Source: Gordionus sp. m RMFG-2023 (Eukaryota > Nematomorpha > Gordioida > Chordodea > Parachordodidae). From it: a stretch of DNA of 64,000 bases. The notes beneath the pieces were generated by a model that was given only the letters and a program-made list of their open reading frames with translations, was not told where the DNA came from and searched no databases. The stretch spans positions 10,301,882 to 10,365,881 of the forward strand of contig NC_088778.1 of NCBI RefSeq assembly GCF_954871325.1, written 5' to 3'. Below, piece by piece: positions 22,900 to 35,434 of the stretch; positions within the stretch are counted from its first letter, which is position 1, and every line of letters starts with the position of its first letter. A program made the translations under genes and the position numbers.

Positions 22900-24233
22900 A
22901 TGTGTTTCTTAACTTCTGCAGCTAATAATCTATTAGCCATTTTTCATTTCATGATGTAAAGTTTCCATATTTAAGTTTAATAATTATTCTAATCGGGTCA
23001 TTTTGTACGATATAAAATAATCACTATCAAAGGGGGACAATGCATTAAAACTTGATAGATGATTATAATCATCTTGTGTAAATCTATCTAAAAAATTATC
23101 AACTAAGTAATCAATAATTTCATACTAATTCTATTTTAAAGAACTCCATTTGTAGTCTTTTTCGCAATCAAATTGTAATTTGGTTTCGACTAAAAAATCT
23201 TGGAAATTTATAGGCGTTTTACGTACCCTTGATGATTTGTGGGGAGTGAGATTAAATTTTGTTAAAAGTTTGTCAGCCTTTATTCTAATCATTTCAATAG
23301 AATTATTGCTTCTTATATTTTTTTAAATATATTGATAGTGGAATCAATACAATTTTTACATCCACTTGATAAGTACCTACTGACTGTAGATACATAGTGG
23401 ATCTATTGTTATTAATATCTCATAAATTATAATGGCTAATATAATGTAATTTATATTAACGTATTGAGATAAAAGACCAGAGGCTTTGACAGATTCATGA
23501 GTGCTAACCTCTGAATTAAAAGTTTATTCTAAATGTAAACTAATACTTCACCAATAGCCTCAAAATTAACATAAATGATGCGACATGTTTCTAAATGACC
23601 AGTCCACCTCTGGTCTAAAAGTCTGTTAAGTATGGCCTGCATATTTACAGGATACGTTAAACCGCCTAAAAAATTATGCAATGCATTGAATAAATTAAAA
23701 AAATTAGAAATGATAACAATATTATATACCAATTTTGAACCACAAGATGCAACATGTGGTTGTAGCAATGTATAAAAGGAAATTTTTTTTTAATTTTTTT
23801 TTGAATTAGGGTTTGCACTCTTCCATTTCGGCTAGACATAACGTTTGCAGCATCATATGCCTGGTTTATCATATTCGTTAAATTAATATTTAACTTATTA
23901 AGTTGCTTTAAAATGCAATTAGTAATGCTTTCAGCAGAAAGACACTGTAAATTAATAATCCCTATTAAATTTTCTTGGACTTCTCCAGAAAAAATATATA
24001 TAATTATGCTCAGGTTTTCAAAACCTGATGCATCTTTTGTCACATCAGCCTTAGGACAAAATAAAAGGCATCTCATTTTTATTATATTTATCTGAAATAT
24101 AATCAAGCAAATCATATCTACCATAATAGATATTACTTCGTTTTAAATCGGGTGATGTATATCGCTTATTTTTGTATATAAATTTCGTAATTTTATTTAA
24201 TTCTGGATCTTTTTGGATGGTGTATGAAAACAT
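22900..24233 (-). pseudogene. hAT transposase, TTF/DUF4371 type, fragmentary
   Basis: On the minus strand from 24233: a segment with YYGRYDLLDYISDKYN, then DVTKDASGFENLSIII (RNase-H-like first Asp region), QAYDAANVMSSRNGRVQ (the QxYDGAxxMSG signature) and FIHCYNHMLHLVVQN. Next comes LLDQRWTGHLETCR near 23610, then EMIRIKADKLL near 23305 and DDYNHLSSFN near 23060 in the C-terminal half. The order fits DUF4371 hAT transposases. Stops and frame changes (for example TAG and TAG near 23150) show it is inactive. The C-terminal dimerisation region is not clearly present. Confidence 0.8.
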
Positions 24234-24831
24234 TGCTATAAATAGTCCAGAAAGAATAAATCATGTTTTCTAGATTTGCAGCATCCGTAATTTTTGTTGA
24301 ACCAGTCCCAGGGAAAGGTAGTTTCTTTAGCGGTAGATTTAGCTGGCTACTTTTAATTTAACATAATAAATACATCTAAAAATTATTAAAATATATTTTT
24401 TATTAAATCTAAAATTATATAAATTTATATTTAAAAATATACAATATAAATCTAGTTATCATTATAAATCTAGTTATTAAAAATGTGTGAGAATGTTGAA
24501 GATAATGAAATTTCTTTGGAAAATGAGAAAAATATAGATTATCCTTTCCCAAAATTCAAAAAATAATTTATACTTGAAGAAAAAATTACTACTGGATATC
24601 GGTTTCGATTCAAGAAAATTTTGCCACCCACTGGAGTCTATGCTAAAAGGCATTGAGAAAAGGTCAAAAACTTTATTTTTATTTTCTATTATACAATTAT
24701 ATAAAATGAATGATTTATTGCTTGATTAGCCATAATTTAAAAAGGCTTAATTTACAAAACAATCTATTATATTAATATATAGTATTAATATAAAATTCAA
24801 AATTAATATATTATTAATTACCAGAGTTGTT
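24234..24831. other. hAT 5' region, unassigned
   Basis: AT-rich sequence upstream of the minus-strand transposase, with possible N-terminal exon remnants near 24260-24350 that I could not identify. A short plus-strand open stretch (MCENVEDNEISLENEK, from 24483) is not recognised. Confidence 0.3.
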
Positions 24832-24968
24832 AAAAGATACTTTTTAAATAAATCTAGATACAGATACATCGTCTAAAATAATATCTTGATACAGATACAG
24901 ATAATTTAATCAAAAATCTATCTAGATACAGATACCACATTTTTATATCTAGATACATAATAACTCTG
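24832..24968. mobile_element. 137-bp hAT MITE of AGATAC type
   Basis: The left end CAGAGTTGTTAAAAGATAC and right end GTATCTAG-containing inverse give termini CAGAGTT[A/G]TTA. A perfect 8-bp duplication ttaattac flanks it (24824-24831, 24969-24976). The interior repeats AGATACAGATAC. Related AGATAC-rich stretches occur at 51960-52160 and 59530-59607. Confidence 0.9.
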
Positions 24969-24976
24969 TTAATTAC

Positions 24977-25814
24977 CTTGTGTATAATAATAATATTTTT
25001 AAAAACTTTATTTACCATAATTTAATGCTATTTTATAAAATTTTTTTATAAATGAATCTAAATCTCATATAAATTTAAATTTTTAAATTAAAACATATTC
25101 TTTTAAAAGTAGCGTTTAACAACATTGCTTCTAATGTTAAAAAATATCATGAAATCTTGATTTAAGATCCTAAAGATTACGGTTAATTTGTTTGCTTATC
25201 AAAATTGTTGTTATCTCAATATTTTCTTTATAATGCTAAAATATTCACCGCTGTTTTAAATAACTGGTTATATCGGGCTTAGATAATATTATTTTGTCTA
25301 AGATCTTAATCGAACTATTTTTAAAAATCGGCCCAAATCGAACTGTTTAACAACACTGGACAATAATTACCAATATTTATAAAAATTTAATAAGAACCTT
25401 TTTTATTTTAATAAATATTTACTGATCGGTATCAATCTGTTTCCTTTTATATTTGATATATATCAACCCTTGAGTAATCACTTGATTAGCTTCAGAAAAT
25501 CCCGGTTTTTTATGATTTGCACCCAGATCTATATCAGAGACCTTCAAAAGATAATAATATTGTGATTGAATTATAATAAATAAAATATTATCATTGAAAT
25601 AAGTACAATTTAAACGTTATAATTAAGCGCCTATATAATGTTATACACAAACACACAAGAAAATGATAAAATATGAATGAATGATGATTTATTATTGGAT
25701 ATTAAATAAAACAGGATAGGAAGAAATTTACAAACAAGACATGTTTTTTGAATAAATATTTAAAATTTATTTTAAAAATATAAAAATAATCAGTTACAAA
25801 ATTTTTTTTCAAAT
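24977..25814. other. AT-rich hAT-internal or spacer DNA
   Basis: A GTTTAACAACACT motif near 25345 marks another copy of the GTTGTTAAA repeat. A minus-strand open stretch near 25470-25545 (DIDLGANHKKPGFSEAN) may be a transposase N-terminal exon but is too short to call. Confidence 0.35.
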
Positions 25815-26179
25815 TTGGAGGGCCGAAAAAATTTATGGGGGCCATTTTTGGGGGCCAAATATTTTTTTTGGGAGCCAAGTTTGGGGGCCAAGCATTTTAT
25901 GCCCCCCCCCCGTGGCTATGGCCCTGGCCTAACCCCAAAGCTAAAAAATGCAGATGCTGGATATATTTTTCAAAATATTATTGTTTATATTTGTTAATAT
26001 TTATTCCTATATCATATTAAATAAATATTTAATTACATTTATTTATCACATTCATCTAATAAGTTATTATCAATTAATTTCGATTTCAAGTTTTCCGGCG
26101 TAATATTTACTTATTATTTTCAAATTTTTAGTGGCTTAATATTTATCTACCATTTTCAAATTTCTAGTCAAATAATAAT

Positions 26180-26829
26180 TTTTTCTGAAACTTCTTGTCC
26201 AACAGGGAGAAAGAAATTGCAACCTTGTCCAACGAGATAGAGTTACCGCCATAAAGCAGTAACAGCTTTTATGGAGTTAGAAGAGCCAATTATTTGCTAT
26301 TACTGAAATATCACAATGGCCTGAAAAAAATATTTTCTCAGAAGCAAGAAAATTATTGGATTCAAATTTTTTTCCTCGTTAGAATGTATTATTTAATTAT
26401 ATAACTATTTTATGTAATACTTTTCAAAATAATGGCATTGACTTGATTAAGAAGATGAGAATAGCGGAGAGCATTTTATTAGAACTCAAGGAAATTAGAG
26501 CTTATGTTGATGAAGAATTTCATATTTTGTATGTTATCAGAGCTATATGTGTTTAATGTTTGTCCCCCTCGACTTGCAGCAAGCAAGCTCATCATCAAAA
26601 TATTAATATAAGATCAGTAGAAGAGTATTAAAAAAAACAAATGTCCCCTCTCTTAGATATATTTATAACCCAAATAAAAATTGTTTTTAATTCATCATGC
26701 AGCACTTACCAATCTGCAGGTATTTCTTCCATAAAAACCCCAACCTATTTAGATGGTGATAGAAAAAAATATTTGTTAGATTTTTATCATGAAAAAGAAA
26801 AAAGTCTCTTATGCCTATTAGCTGAATAA
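26180..26829 (+). pseudogene. hAT transposase fragment (plus strand)
   Basis: Plus-strand pieces include DLIKKMRIAESILLELKEIR near 26440, PPRLAASK near 26565 and MSPLLDIFITQIKIVF from 26641, resembling the block before the C-terminal part of DUF4371 hAT transposases (EEYYR...P.LD..I.QL..RF). It lies in the opposite orientation to the transposase at 22900-24233. Stops separate the pieces, so it is a remnant. Termini are not seen. Confidence 0.55.
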
Positions 26830-27039
26830 CTATGTTTAAAAGATTAACTATGATATAGTCCCATTAAACATATTTTAGATTATATTCCCAATGTATTAAA
26901 ATGGTTATATATATATTAGCAACTCTTCCCATTGGTAAACTAATGGGAAAACATTCTATTTAATAACAGAACTCTGCAGAGGTACCAATTTTTATGAATA
27001 TTACTGATAAATTCCACAATTTATAAACAAGGGTTAAAT

Positions 27040-27222
27040 CGCTGGGTCGGGTCGGCTTGGCCGAAAACCCAGCAAGATTTGAACCGAAAAAACGACCTTA
27101 AACCCGAGCCAACCCATTTAGCCATAGATCAGACCCGACCCGACCCAATGGGCCTCATGAGCCGACCATTGGGCCGACCCAACGAGTCGGCTTGTTGGGT
27201 CGGCTTGCTGGGTCGGCTTGCG
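27040..27222. repeat. GGGTCGGCTTG repeat cluster, left side
   Basis: Clustered GGGTCGG, GACCCGACCC and GGGTCGGCTTG motifs in both orientations, GC-rich against the AT-rich surroundings. The last three units read TTGGGTCGGCTTG/CTGGGTCGGCTTG and pass directly into satellite. They mirror the cluster at 36765-36855. Confidence 0.85.
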
Positions 27223-27232
27223 TTAAAATTTG

Positions 27233-30200
27233 TCATAATCGTCATCTTTAAGTTTTTTCGAATTTTTTTGAAGCAAATAGGTAAAAATATATATTGTAAA
27301 CATGTTAAATTAAATTTTCAGTGAATATGTACCTTAGAAAAGTGACAATTGTCATAATCGTCATTTTTAAGTTTTTTCGAATTTTTTGAAGCAAATAGGT
27401 AAAAATATATGTTGTGAACATGTTAAATTAAATTTTCAGTGAATATGTACCTTAGAAAAGTGACAATTGTCATTATCGTCATCTTTAAGTTTTTTCGAAT
27501 TTTTTTGAAACATATAGGTAAAATATATATTGTGAACATGTTAAATTAAATTTTCAGTGAATATGTACCTTAGAAAAGTGACATCAACATCGTCATTTTT
27601 AAGTTTTTTCGAATTTTTTTGAAGCAAATAGGTAAAAATATATATTGTAAACATGTTATATTAAATTTTCAGTGAATATGTACCTTAGAAAAGTGACAAT
27701 TGTCATAATCGTCATTTTTAAGTTTTTTCGAATTTTTTTGAAGCAAATAGGTAAAAATGTATATTGTAAACATGTTAAATTAAATTTTCTGTGAATATGT
27801 ACCTTAGAAAAGTGACAATTGTCATAATCGTCATTTTTAAGTTTTTCGAATTTTTTTGAAACAAATAGGTAAAAATATATATTGTAAACATGTTAAATTA
27901 AATTTTCAGTGAATATGTACCTTAGAAAAGTGACAATTGTCATAATCGTCATTTTTAAGTTTTTTCGAATTTTTTTGAAGCAAATAGGTAAAAATGTATA
28001 TTGTAAACATGTTAAATTAAATTTTCAGTGAATATGTACCTTAGAAAAGTGACAATTGTCATAATCGTCATTTTTAAATTTTGTCGAATTTTTTTGAAGC
28101 AAATAGGTAAAAATATATATTGTAAACATGTTATATTAAATTTTCAGTGAATATGTATCTTAGAAAAGTGACAATTGTCATAATCGTCATTTTTAAGTTT
28201 TTCGAATTTTTTTGTAACAAATAGGTAAAAATATATATTGTAAACATGTTAAATTAAATTTTCATTAATATGTACCTTAGAAAAGTGACAATTGTCATTA
28301 TCGTCATCTTTAAGTTTTTTCGAATTTTTTTGAAACATATAGGTAAAATATATATTGTGAACATGTTAAATTAAATTTTCAGTGAATATGTACCTTAGAA
28401 AAGTGACAATTGTCATTATCGTCATCTTTAAGTTTTTTCGAATTTTTTTGAAACATATAGGTAAAATATATATTGTGAACATGTTAAATTAAATTTTCAG
28501 TGAATATGTATCTTAGAAAAGTGACAATTGTCATAATCGTCATTTTTAAGTTTTTTCGAATTTTTTGAAGCAAATAGGTAAAAATATATGTTGTGAACAT
28601 GTTAAATTAAATTTTCAGTGAATATGTACCTTAGAAAAGTGACAATTGTCATTATCGTCATCTTTAAGTTTTTTCGAATTTTTTTGAAACATATAGGTAA
28701 AATATATATTGTGAACATGTTAAATTAAATTTTCATAGAAAAGTGACAATTGTCATAATCGTCATTTTTAAGTTTTTTCGAATTTTTTTGAAGCAAATAG
28801 GTAAAAATATATATTGTAAACATGTTATATTAAATTTTCAGTGAATATGTACCTTAGAAAAGTGACAATTGTCATAATCGTCATTTTTAAGTTTTTTCGA
28901 ATTTTTTTGAAGCAAATAGGTAAAAATGTATATTGTAAACATGTTAAATTAAATTTTCTGTGAATATGTACCTTAGAAAAGTGACAATTGTCATAATCGT
29001 CATTTTTAAGTTTTTCGAATTTTTTTGAAACAAATAGGTAAAAATATATATTGTAAACATGTTAAATTAAATTTTCAGTGAATATGTACCTTAGAAAAGT
29101 GACAATTGTCATAATCGTCATTTTTAAGTTTTTTCGAATTTTTTTGAAACATATAGGTAAAATATATATTGTGAACATGTTAAATTAAATTTTCAGTGAA
29201 TATGTATCTTAGAAAAGTGACAATTGTCATTATCGTCATTTTTAAGTTTTTTCGAATTTTTTTGAAACATATAGGTAAAATATATATTGTGAACATGTTA
29301 AATTAAATTTTCAGTGAATATGTACCTTAGAAAAGTGACAATTGTCATAATCGTCATTTTTAAGTTTTTTCGAATTTTTTTGAAACATATAGGTAAAATA
29401 TATATTGTGAACATGTTAAATTAAATTTTCAGTGAATATGTACCTTAGAAAAGTGACAATTGTCATAATCGTCATTTTTAAGTTTTTTCGAATTTTTTTG
29501 AAACATATAGGTAAAATATATATTGTGAACATGTTAAATTAAATTTTCAGTGAATATGTACCTTAGAAAAGTGACAATTGTCATAATCGTCATTTTTAAG
29601 TTTTTTCGAATTTTTTGAAACATATAGGTAAAATATATATTGTGAACATGTTAAATTAAATTTTCAGTGAATATGTATCTTAGAAAAGTGACAATTGTCA
29701 TAATCGTCATTTTTAAGTTTTTTCGAATTTTTTGAAGCAAATAGGTAAAAATATATGTTGTGAACATGTTAAATTAAATTTTCAGTGAATATGTACCTTA
29801 GAAAAGTGACAATTGTCATTATCGTCATCTTTAAGTTTTTTCGAATTTTTTTGAAACATATAGGTAAAATATATATTGTGAACATGTTAAATTAAATTTT
29901 CAGTGAATATGTACCTTAGAAAAGTGACAATTGTCATAATCGTCATTTTTAAGTTTTTTCGAATTTTTTTGAAGCAAATAGGTAAAAATATATATTGTAA
30001 ACATGTTATATTAAATTTTCAGTGAATATGTACCTTAGAAAAGTGACAATTGTCATAATCGTCATTTTTAAGTTTTTTCGAATTTTTTTGAAGCAAATAG
30101 GTAAAAATGTATATTGTAAACATGTTAAATTAAATTTTCTGTGAATATGTACCTTAGAAAAGTGACAATTGTCATAATCGTCATTTTTAAGTTTTTCGAA

Positions 30201-33200
30201 TTTTTTTGAAACAAATAGGTAAAAATATATATTGTAAACATGTTAAATTAAATTTTCAGTGAATATGTACCTTAGAAAAGTGACAATTGTCATAATCGTC
30301 ATTTTTAAGTTTTTTCGAATTTTTTTGAAGCAAATAGGTAAAAATGTATATTGTAAACATGTTAAATTAAATTTTCAGTGAATATGTACCTTAGAAAAGT
30401 GACAATTGTCATAATCGTCATTTTTAAGTTTTTTCGAATTTTTTGAAACATATAGGTAAAATATATATTGTGAACATGTTAAATTAAATTTTCAGTGAAT
30501 ATGTATCTTAGAAAAGTGACAATTGTCATAATCGTCATTTTTAAGTTTTTCGAATTTTTTTGTAACAAATAGGTAAAAATATATATTGTAAACATGTTAT
30601 ATTAAATTTTCAGTGAATATGTATCTTAGAAAAGTGACAATTGTCATAATCGTCATTTTTAAGTTTTTCGAATTTTTTTGAAACATATAGGTAAAATATA
30701 TATTGTGAACATGTTAAATTAAATTTTCAGTGAATATGTACCTTAGAAAAGTGACATCAACATCGTCATTTTTAAGTTTTTTCGAATTTTTTTGAAGCAA
30801 ATAGGTAAAAATATATATTGTAAACATGTTATATTAAATTTTCAGTGAATATGTACCTTAGAAAAGTGACAATTGTCATAATCGTCATTTTTAAGTTTTT
30901 TCGAATTTTTTTGAAGCAAATAGGTAAAAATGTATATTGTAAACATGTTAAATTAAATTTTCTGTGAATATGTACCTTAGAAAAGTGACAATTGTCATAA
31001 TCGTCATTTTTAAGTTTTTCGAATTTTTTTGAAACAAATAGGTAAAAATATATATTGTAAACATGTTAAATTAAATTTTCAGTGAATATGTACCTTAGAA
31101 AAGTGACAATTGTCATAATCGTCATTTTTAAGTTTTTTCGAATTTTTTTGAAGCAAATAGGTAAAAATGTATATTGTAAACATGTTAAATTAAATTTTCA
31201 GTGAATATGTACCTTAGAAAAGTGACAATTGTCATAATCGTCATTTTTAAATTTTGTCGAATTTTTTTGAAGCAAATAGGTAAAAATATATATTGTAAAC
31301 ATGTTATATTAAATTTTCAGTGAATATGTATCTTAGAAAAGTGACAATTGTCATAATCGTCATTTTTAAGTTTTTCGAATTTTTTTGTAACAAATAGGTA
31401 AAAATATATATTGTAAACATGTTAAATTAAATTTTCATTAATATGTACCTTAGAAAAGTGACAATTGTCATTATCGTCATCTTTAAGTTTTTTCGAATTT
31501 TTTTGAAACATATAGGTAAAATATATATTGTGAACATGTTAAATTAAATTTTCAGTGAATATGTACCTTAGAAAAGTGACAATTGTCATTATCGTCATCT
31601 TTAAGTTTTTTCGAATTTTTTTGAAACATATAGGTAAAATATATATTGTGAACATGTTAAATTAAATTTTCATAGAAAAGTGACAATTGTCATAATCGTC
31701 ATTTTTAAGTTTTTTCGAATTTTTTTGAAGCAAATAGGTAAAAATATATATTGTAAACATGTTATATTAAATTTTCAGTGAATATGTACCTTAGAAAAGT
31801 GACAATTGTCATAATCGTCATTTTTAAGTTTTTTCGAATTTTTTTGAAGCAAATAGGTAAAAATGTATATTGTAAACATGTTAAATTAAATTTTCTGTGA
31901 ATATGTACCTTAGAAAAGTGACAATTGTCATAATCGTCATTTTTAAGTTTTTCGAATTTTTTTGAAACAAATAGGTAAAAATATATATTGTAAACATGTT
32001 AAATTAAATTTTCAGTGAATATGTACCTTAGAAAAGTGACAATTGTCATAATCGTCATTTTTAAGTTTTTTCGAATTTTTTTGAAACATATAGGTAAAAT
32101 ATATATTGTGAACATGTTAAATTAAATTTTCAGTGAATATATATCTTAGAAAAGTGACAATTGTCATTATCGTCATTTTTAAGTTTTTTCGAATTTTTTT
32201 GAAACATATAGGTAAAATATATATTGTGAACATGTTAAATTAAATTTTCAGTGAATATGTACCTTAGAAAAGTGACAATTGTCATAATCGTCATTTTTAA
32301 GTTTTTTCGAATTTTTTTGAAACATATAGGTAAAATATATATTGTGAACATGTTAAATTAAATTTTCAGTGAATATGTACCTTAGAAAAGTGACAATTGT
32401 CATAATCGTCATTTTTAAGTTTTTTCGAATTTTTTTGAAACATATAGGTAAAATATATATTGTGAACATGTTAAATTAAATTTTCAGTGAATATGTACCT
32501 TAGAAAAGTGACAATTGTCATAATCGTCATTTTTAAGTTTTTTCGAATTTTTTGAAACATATAGGTAAAATATATATTGTGAACATGTTAAATTAAATTT
32601 TCAGTGAATATGTATCTTAGAAAAGTGACAATTGTCATAATCGTCATTTTTAAGTTTTTTCGAATTTTTTGAAGCAAATAGGTAAAAATATATGTTGTGA
32701 ACATGTTAAATTAAATTTTCAGTGAATATGTACCTTAGAAAAGTGACAATTGTCATTATCGTCATCTTTAAGTTTTTTCGAATTTTTTTGAAACATATAG
32801 GTAAAATATATATTGTGAACATGTTAAATTAAATTTTCAGTGAATATGTACCTTAGAAAAGTGACAATTGTCATAATCGTCATTTTTAAGTTTTTCGAAT
32901 TTTTTTGAAACAAATAGGTAAAAATATATATTGTAAACATGTTAAATTAAATTTTCAGTGAATATGTACCTTAGAAAAGTGACAATTGTCATAATCGTCA
33001 TTTTTAAGTTTTTTCGAATTTTTTTGAAGCAAATAGGTAAAAATGTATATTGTAAACATGTTAAATTAAATTTTCAGTGAATATGTACCTTAGAAAAGTG
33101 ACAATTGTCATAATCGTCATTTTTAAATTTTGTCGAATTTTTTTGAAGCAAATAGGTAAAAATATATATTGTAAACATGTTATATTAAATTTTCAGTGAA

Positions 33201-34190
33201 TATGTATCTTAGAAAAGTGACAATTGTCATAATCGTCATTTTTAAGTTTTTCGAATTTTTTTGTAACAAATAGGTAAAAATATATATTGTAAACATGTTA
33301 AATTAAATTTTCATTAATATGTACCTTAGAAAAGTGACAATTGTCATAATCGTCATTTTTAAGTTTTTTCGAATTTTTTTGAACCAAATAGGTATAAATA
33401 TATATTGTAAACATGTTAAATTAAATTTTCAGTGAATATGTACCTTAGAAAAGTGACAATTGTCATAATCGTCATTTTTAAGTTTTTTCGAATTTTTTTG
33501 AAGCAAATAGGTAAAAATATATATTGTAAACATGTTATATTAAATTTTCAGTGAATATGTACCTTAGAAAAGTGACAATTGTCATAATCGTCATTTTTAA
33601 GTTTTGTCGAATTTTTTGAAGCAAATAGGTAAAAATATATATTGTAAACATGTTAAATTAAATTTTCAGTGAATATGTACCTTAGAAAAGTTACAATTGT
33701 CATAATCGTCATTTTTAAGTTTTTCGAATTTTTTTGTAACAAATAGGTAAAAATATATATTGTAAACATGTTAAATTAAATTTTCATTAATATGTACCTT
33801 AGAAAAGTGACAATTGTCATAATCGTCATTTTTAAGTTTTTTCGAATTTTTTTGAACCAAATAGGTATAAATATATATTGTAAACATGTTAAATTAAATT
33901 TTCAGTGAATATGTACCTTAGAAAAGTGACAATTGTCATAATCGTCATTTTTAAGTTTTTTCGAATTTTTTTGAAGCAAATAGGTAAAAATATATATTGT
34001 AAACATGTTATATTAAATTTTCAGTGAATATGTACCTTAGAAAAGTGACAATTGTCATAATCGTCATTTTTAAGTTTTGTCGAATTTTTTGAAGCAAATA
34101 GGTAAAAATATATATTGTAAACATGTTAAATTAAATTTTCAGTGAATATGTACCTTAGAAAAGTTACAATTGTCATAATCGTCATCTTTA
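27233..34190 (+). repeat. Satellite array, about 59 monomers of 117-118 bp
   Basis: Monomer landmarks are GTGACAATTGTCATAATCG, TTTTTTCGAATTTTTTTGAA, CAAATAGGTAAAAATATAT, AACATGTTAAATTAAATTTT and AGTGAATATGTACCTTAG. Consecutive GTGACAATTG starts at 27342 and 27460 give 118 bp. Monomers are highly similar. Variants recur at fixed distances (27578 and 30751; 28078 and 31251), a 3173-bp higher-order period, and a four-monomer unit repeats near 33340 and 33810. Each monomer carries the perfect palindrome TGACAATTGTCA. No coding role. Confidence 0.98.
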
Positions 34191-34194
34191 AGTT

Positions 34195-35434
34195 TTTTTA
34201 AACTTTCTCTTAATCTTAGTGGTTTTTAATATAATAAAGTTCTAAAATTTTATTTTTATAAAGATATTTCTATTGCCATTTTTTTTAACACCACGCTTGA
34301 AATGTAAAAATTAAAAAAACATTTTATTTATGTTTAAAGTCTTGTAAAAAGTTTTGGATATTTAAAGATTTTCTAAAACCATTGGATCTAGTAATAAGGT
34401 GTCACTGCAATTATATTTTATTCCAATGAGAAAAATTTTATTTAAAATTGTTTTAAGCCTATTTATAAAATTTTGATATTGGAAAGATGTTATAAAATAT
34501 TTGGATTCAGTAAGAAATTTTTTCTTTCATTACTTTTTGACTCCACCCTTAAAAATCTAGAAATATAAAAAAAATTATATTTATTTTCAGACTAGTAAAA
34601 TGTTTTTATAATTAGAAAAATATTTCTAGACCTCTTATATTGATACTGCTATTATATTTTATTCTTTTTTTTTAACTTAAACTTAGTTTATAATATTTGG
34701 TATTAGATATGAGTGGTATATCATTTGAAACTTTTTAAAGGGTTGGTAGATAATAGGAAAATACAGGGAAAATTGAGCAATAAGACATTCAGATACATAT
34801 ATTTTTCCTAATCTTATAAAAATATTAAGTAATATGTAACTACTATAAATTTTTTATATCAAATTTGATTTGAAACACAAGATTTTAATTATTATTTGAT
34901 TTAAGATCATGGATATAATTCTTGACAAATTTTAAATTATTTTTCATAATTTCTGAGTTTTACAAATATTTTGTTTACATATCACGATTGTTAAAGCGAG
35001 TGTTAGCGGGCCTTGATAAACCCCTAAATACTTTCTACCACCAATGCATCATTATAAATTATAATTTTTAATTGATTTTTTTTCTTTGGTAATTGTGTGG
35101 ATGACTTATGCAAAATCCAAATATTCATACTTAAGAATGAATATCATAGAAAACATTTGGAAAACATTTAGATCTTCAGAGATACTACTAATTAGGAATT
35201 AAAATTTTTTTTATCTATAAACCCCCCCCCCCTTTCTTTTTAGAAATAATAACTATTTTAATTTAAAAATGATATATTTAAAATTATTCATTTATCGCAA
35301 GTAGGCTCTTATATTTTATAAGTAAAAATTTACAAATGCAAAATATAAGGCACATTATCATATCTTTATTATTTTCATAAATAAAAAATAAAAATTATAT
35401 GAAATCAAATAACAAATAATGGGAAAATAACAAA
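34195..35434. other. AT-rich interior of the composite element
   Basis: AT-rich, no ORF recognised, a 12-nt C-run at 35221-35232. Downstream (3') of the minus-strand hAT transposase. Confidence 0.4.

Larger units (their letters stand above)
16453..25926 (-). mobile_element. Composite TTF-type hAT transposon region (putative limits)
   Basis: The left edge GGGCCGTAGCCAGG near 16453 and the right edge CCGTGGCTATGGCCCTG ending at 25926 are inverted relatives of the CAGGGGCGTAGCC-type termini of TTF/DUF4371 hAT elements, both next to G/C runs. Between them lies a minus-strand hAT transposase (22900-24233). Subtracting the Ginger1 and MITE insertions leaves about 3.5 kb, a normal autonomous hAT size. 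The flanking octamers do not match, so the two ends may belong to different copies. The transposase is certain; the limits are inferred. Confidence 0.45.

Noticed and set aside
16445-25935. Matching 8-bp duplication for the large TTF-hAT
   Set aside because: The octamers beside the two GGGCC-type ends do not agree, so the two ends are not proven to belong to one insertion.
25815-26020. Two overlapping Gly/Pro/Trp-rich ORFs
   Set aside because: They translate the G-rich terminal region (GGGGGCCA repeats) of a hAT element.
27079-27324. 81-codon ORF crossing into the satellite, mirrored at 36662-36865
   Set aside because: It translates the GGGTCGGCTTG cluster and the first monomer; both copies arise from the mirrored repeat, not from a gene.
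27233-34190. CRISPR array
   Set aside because: Repeats are 117-118 bp head-to-tail monomers without unique spacers and lie in a eukaryotic genome; this is satellite DNA.
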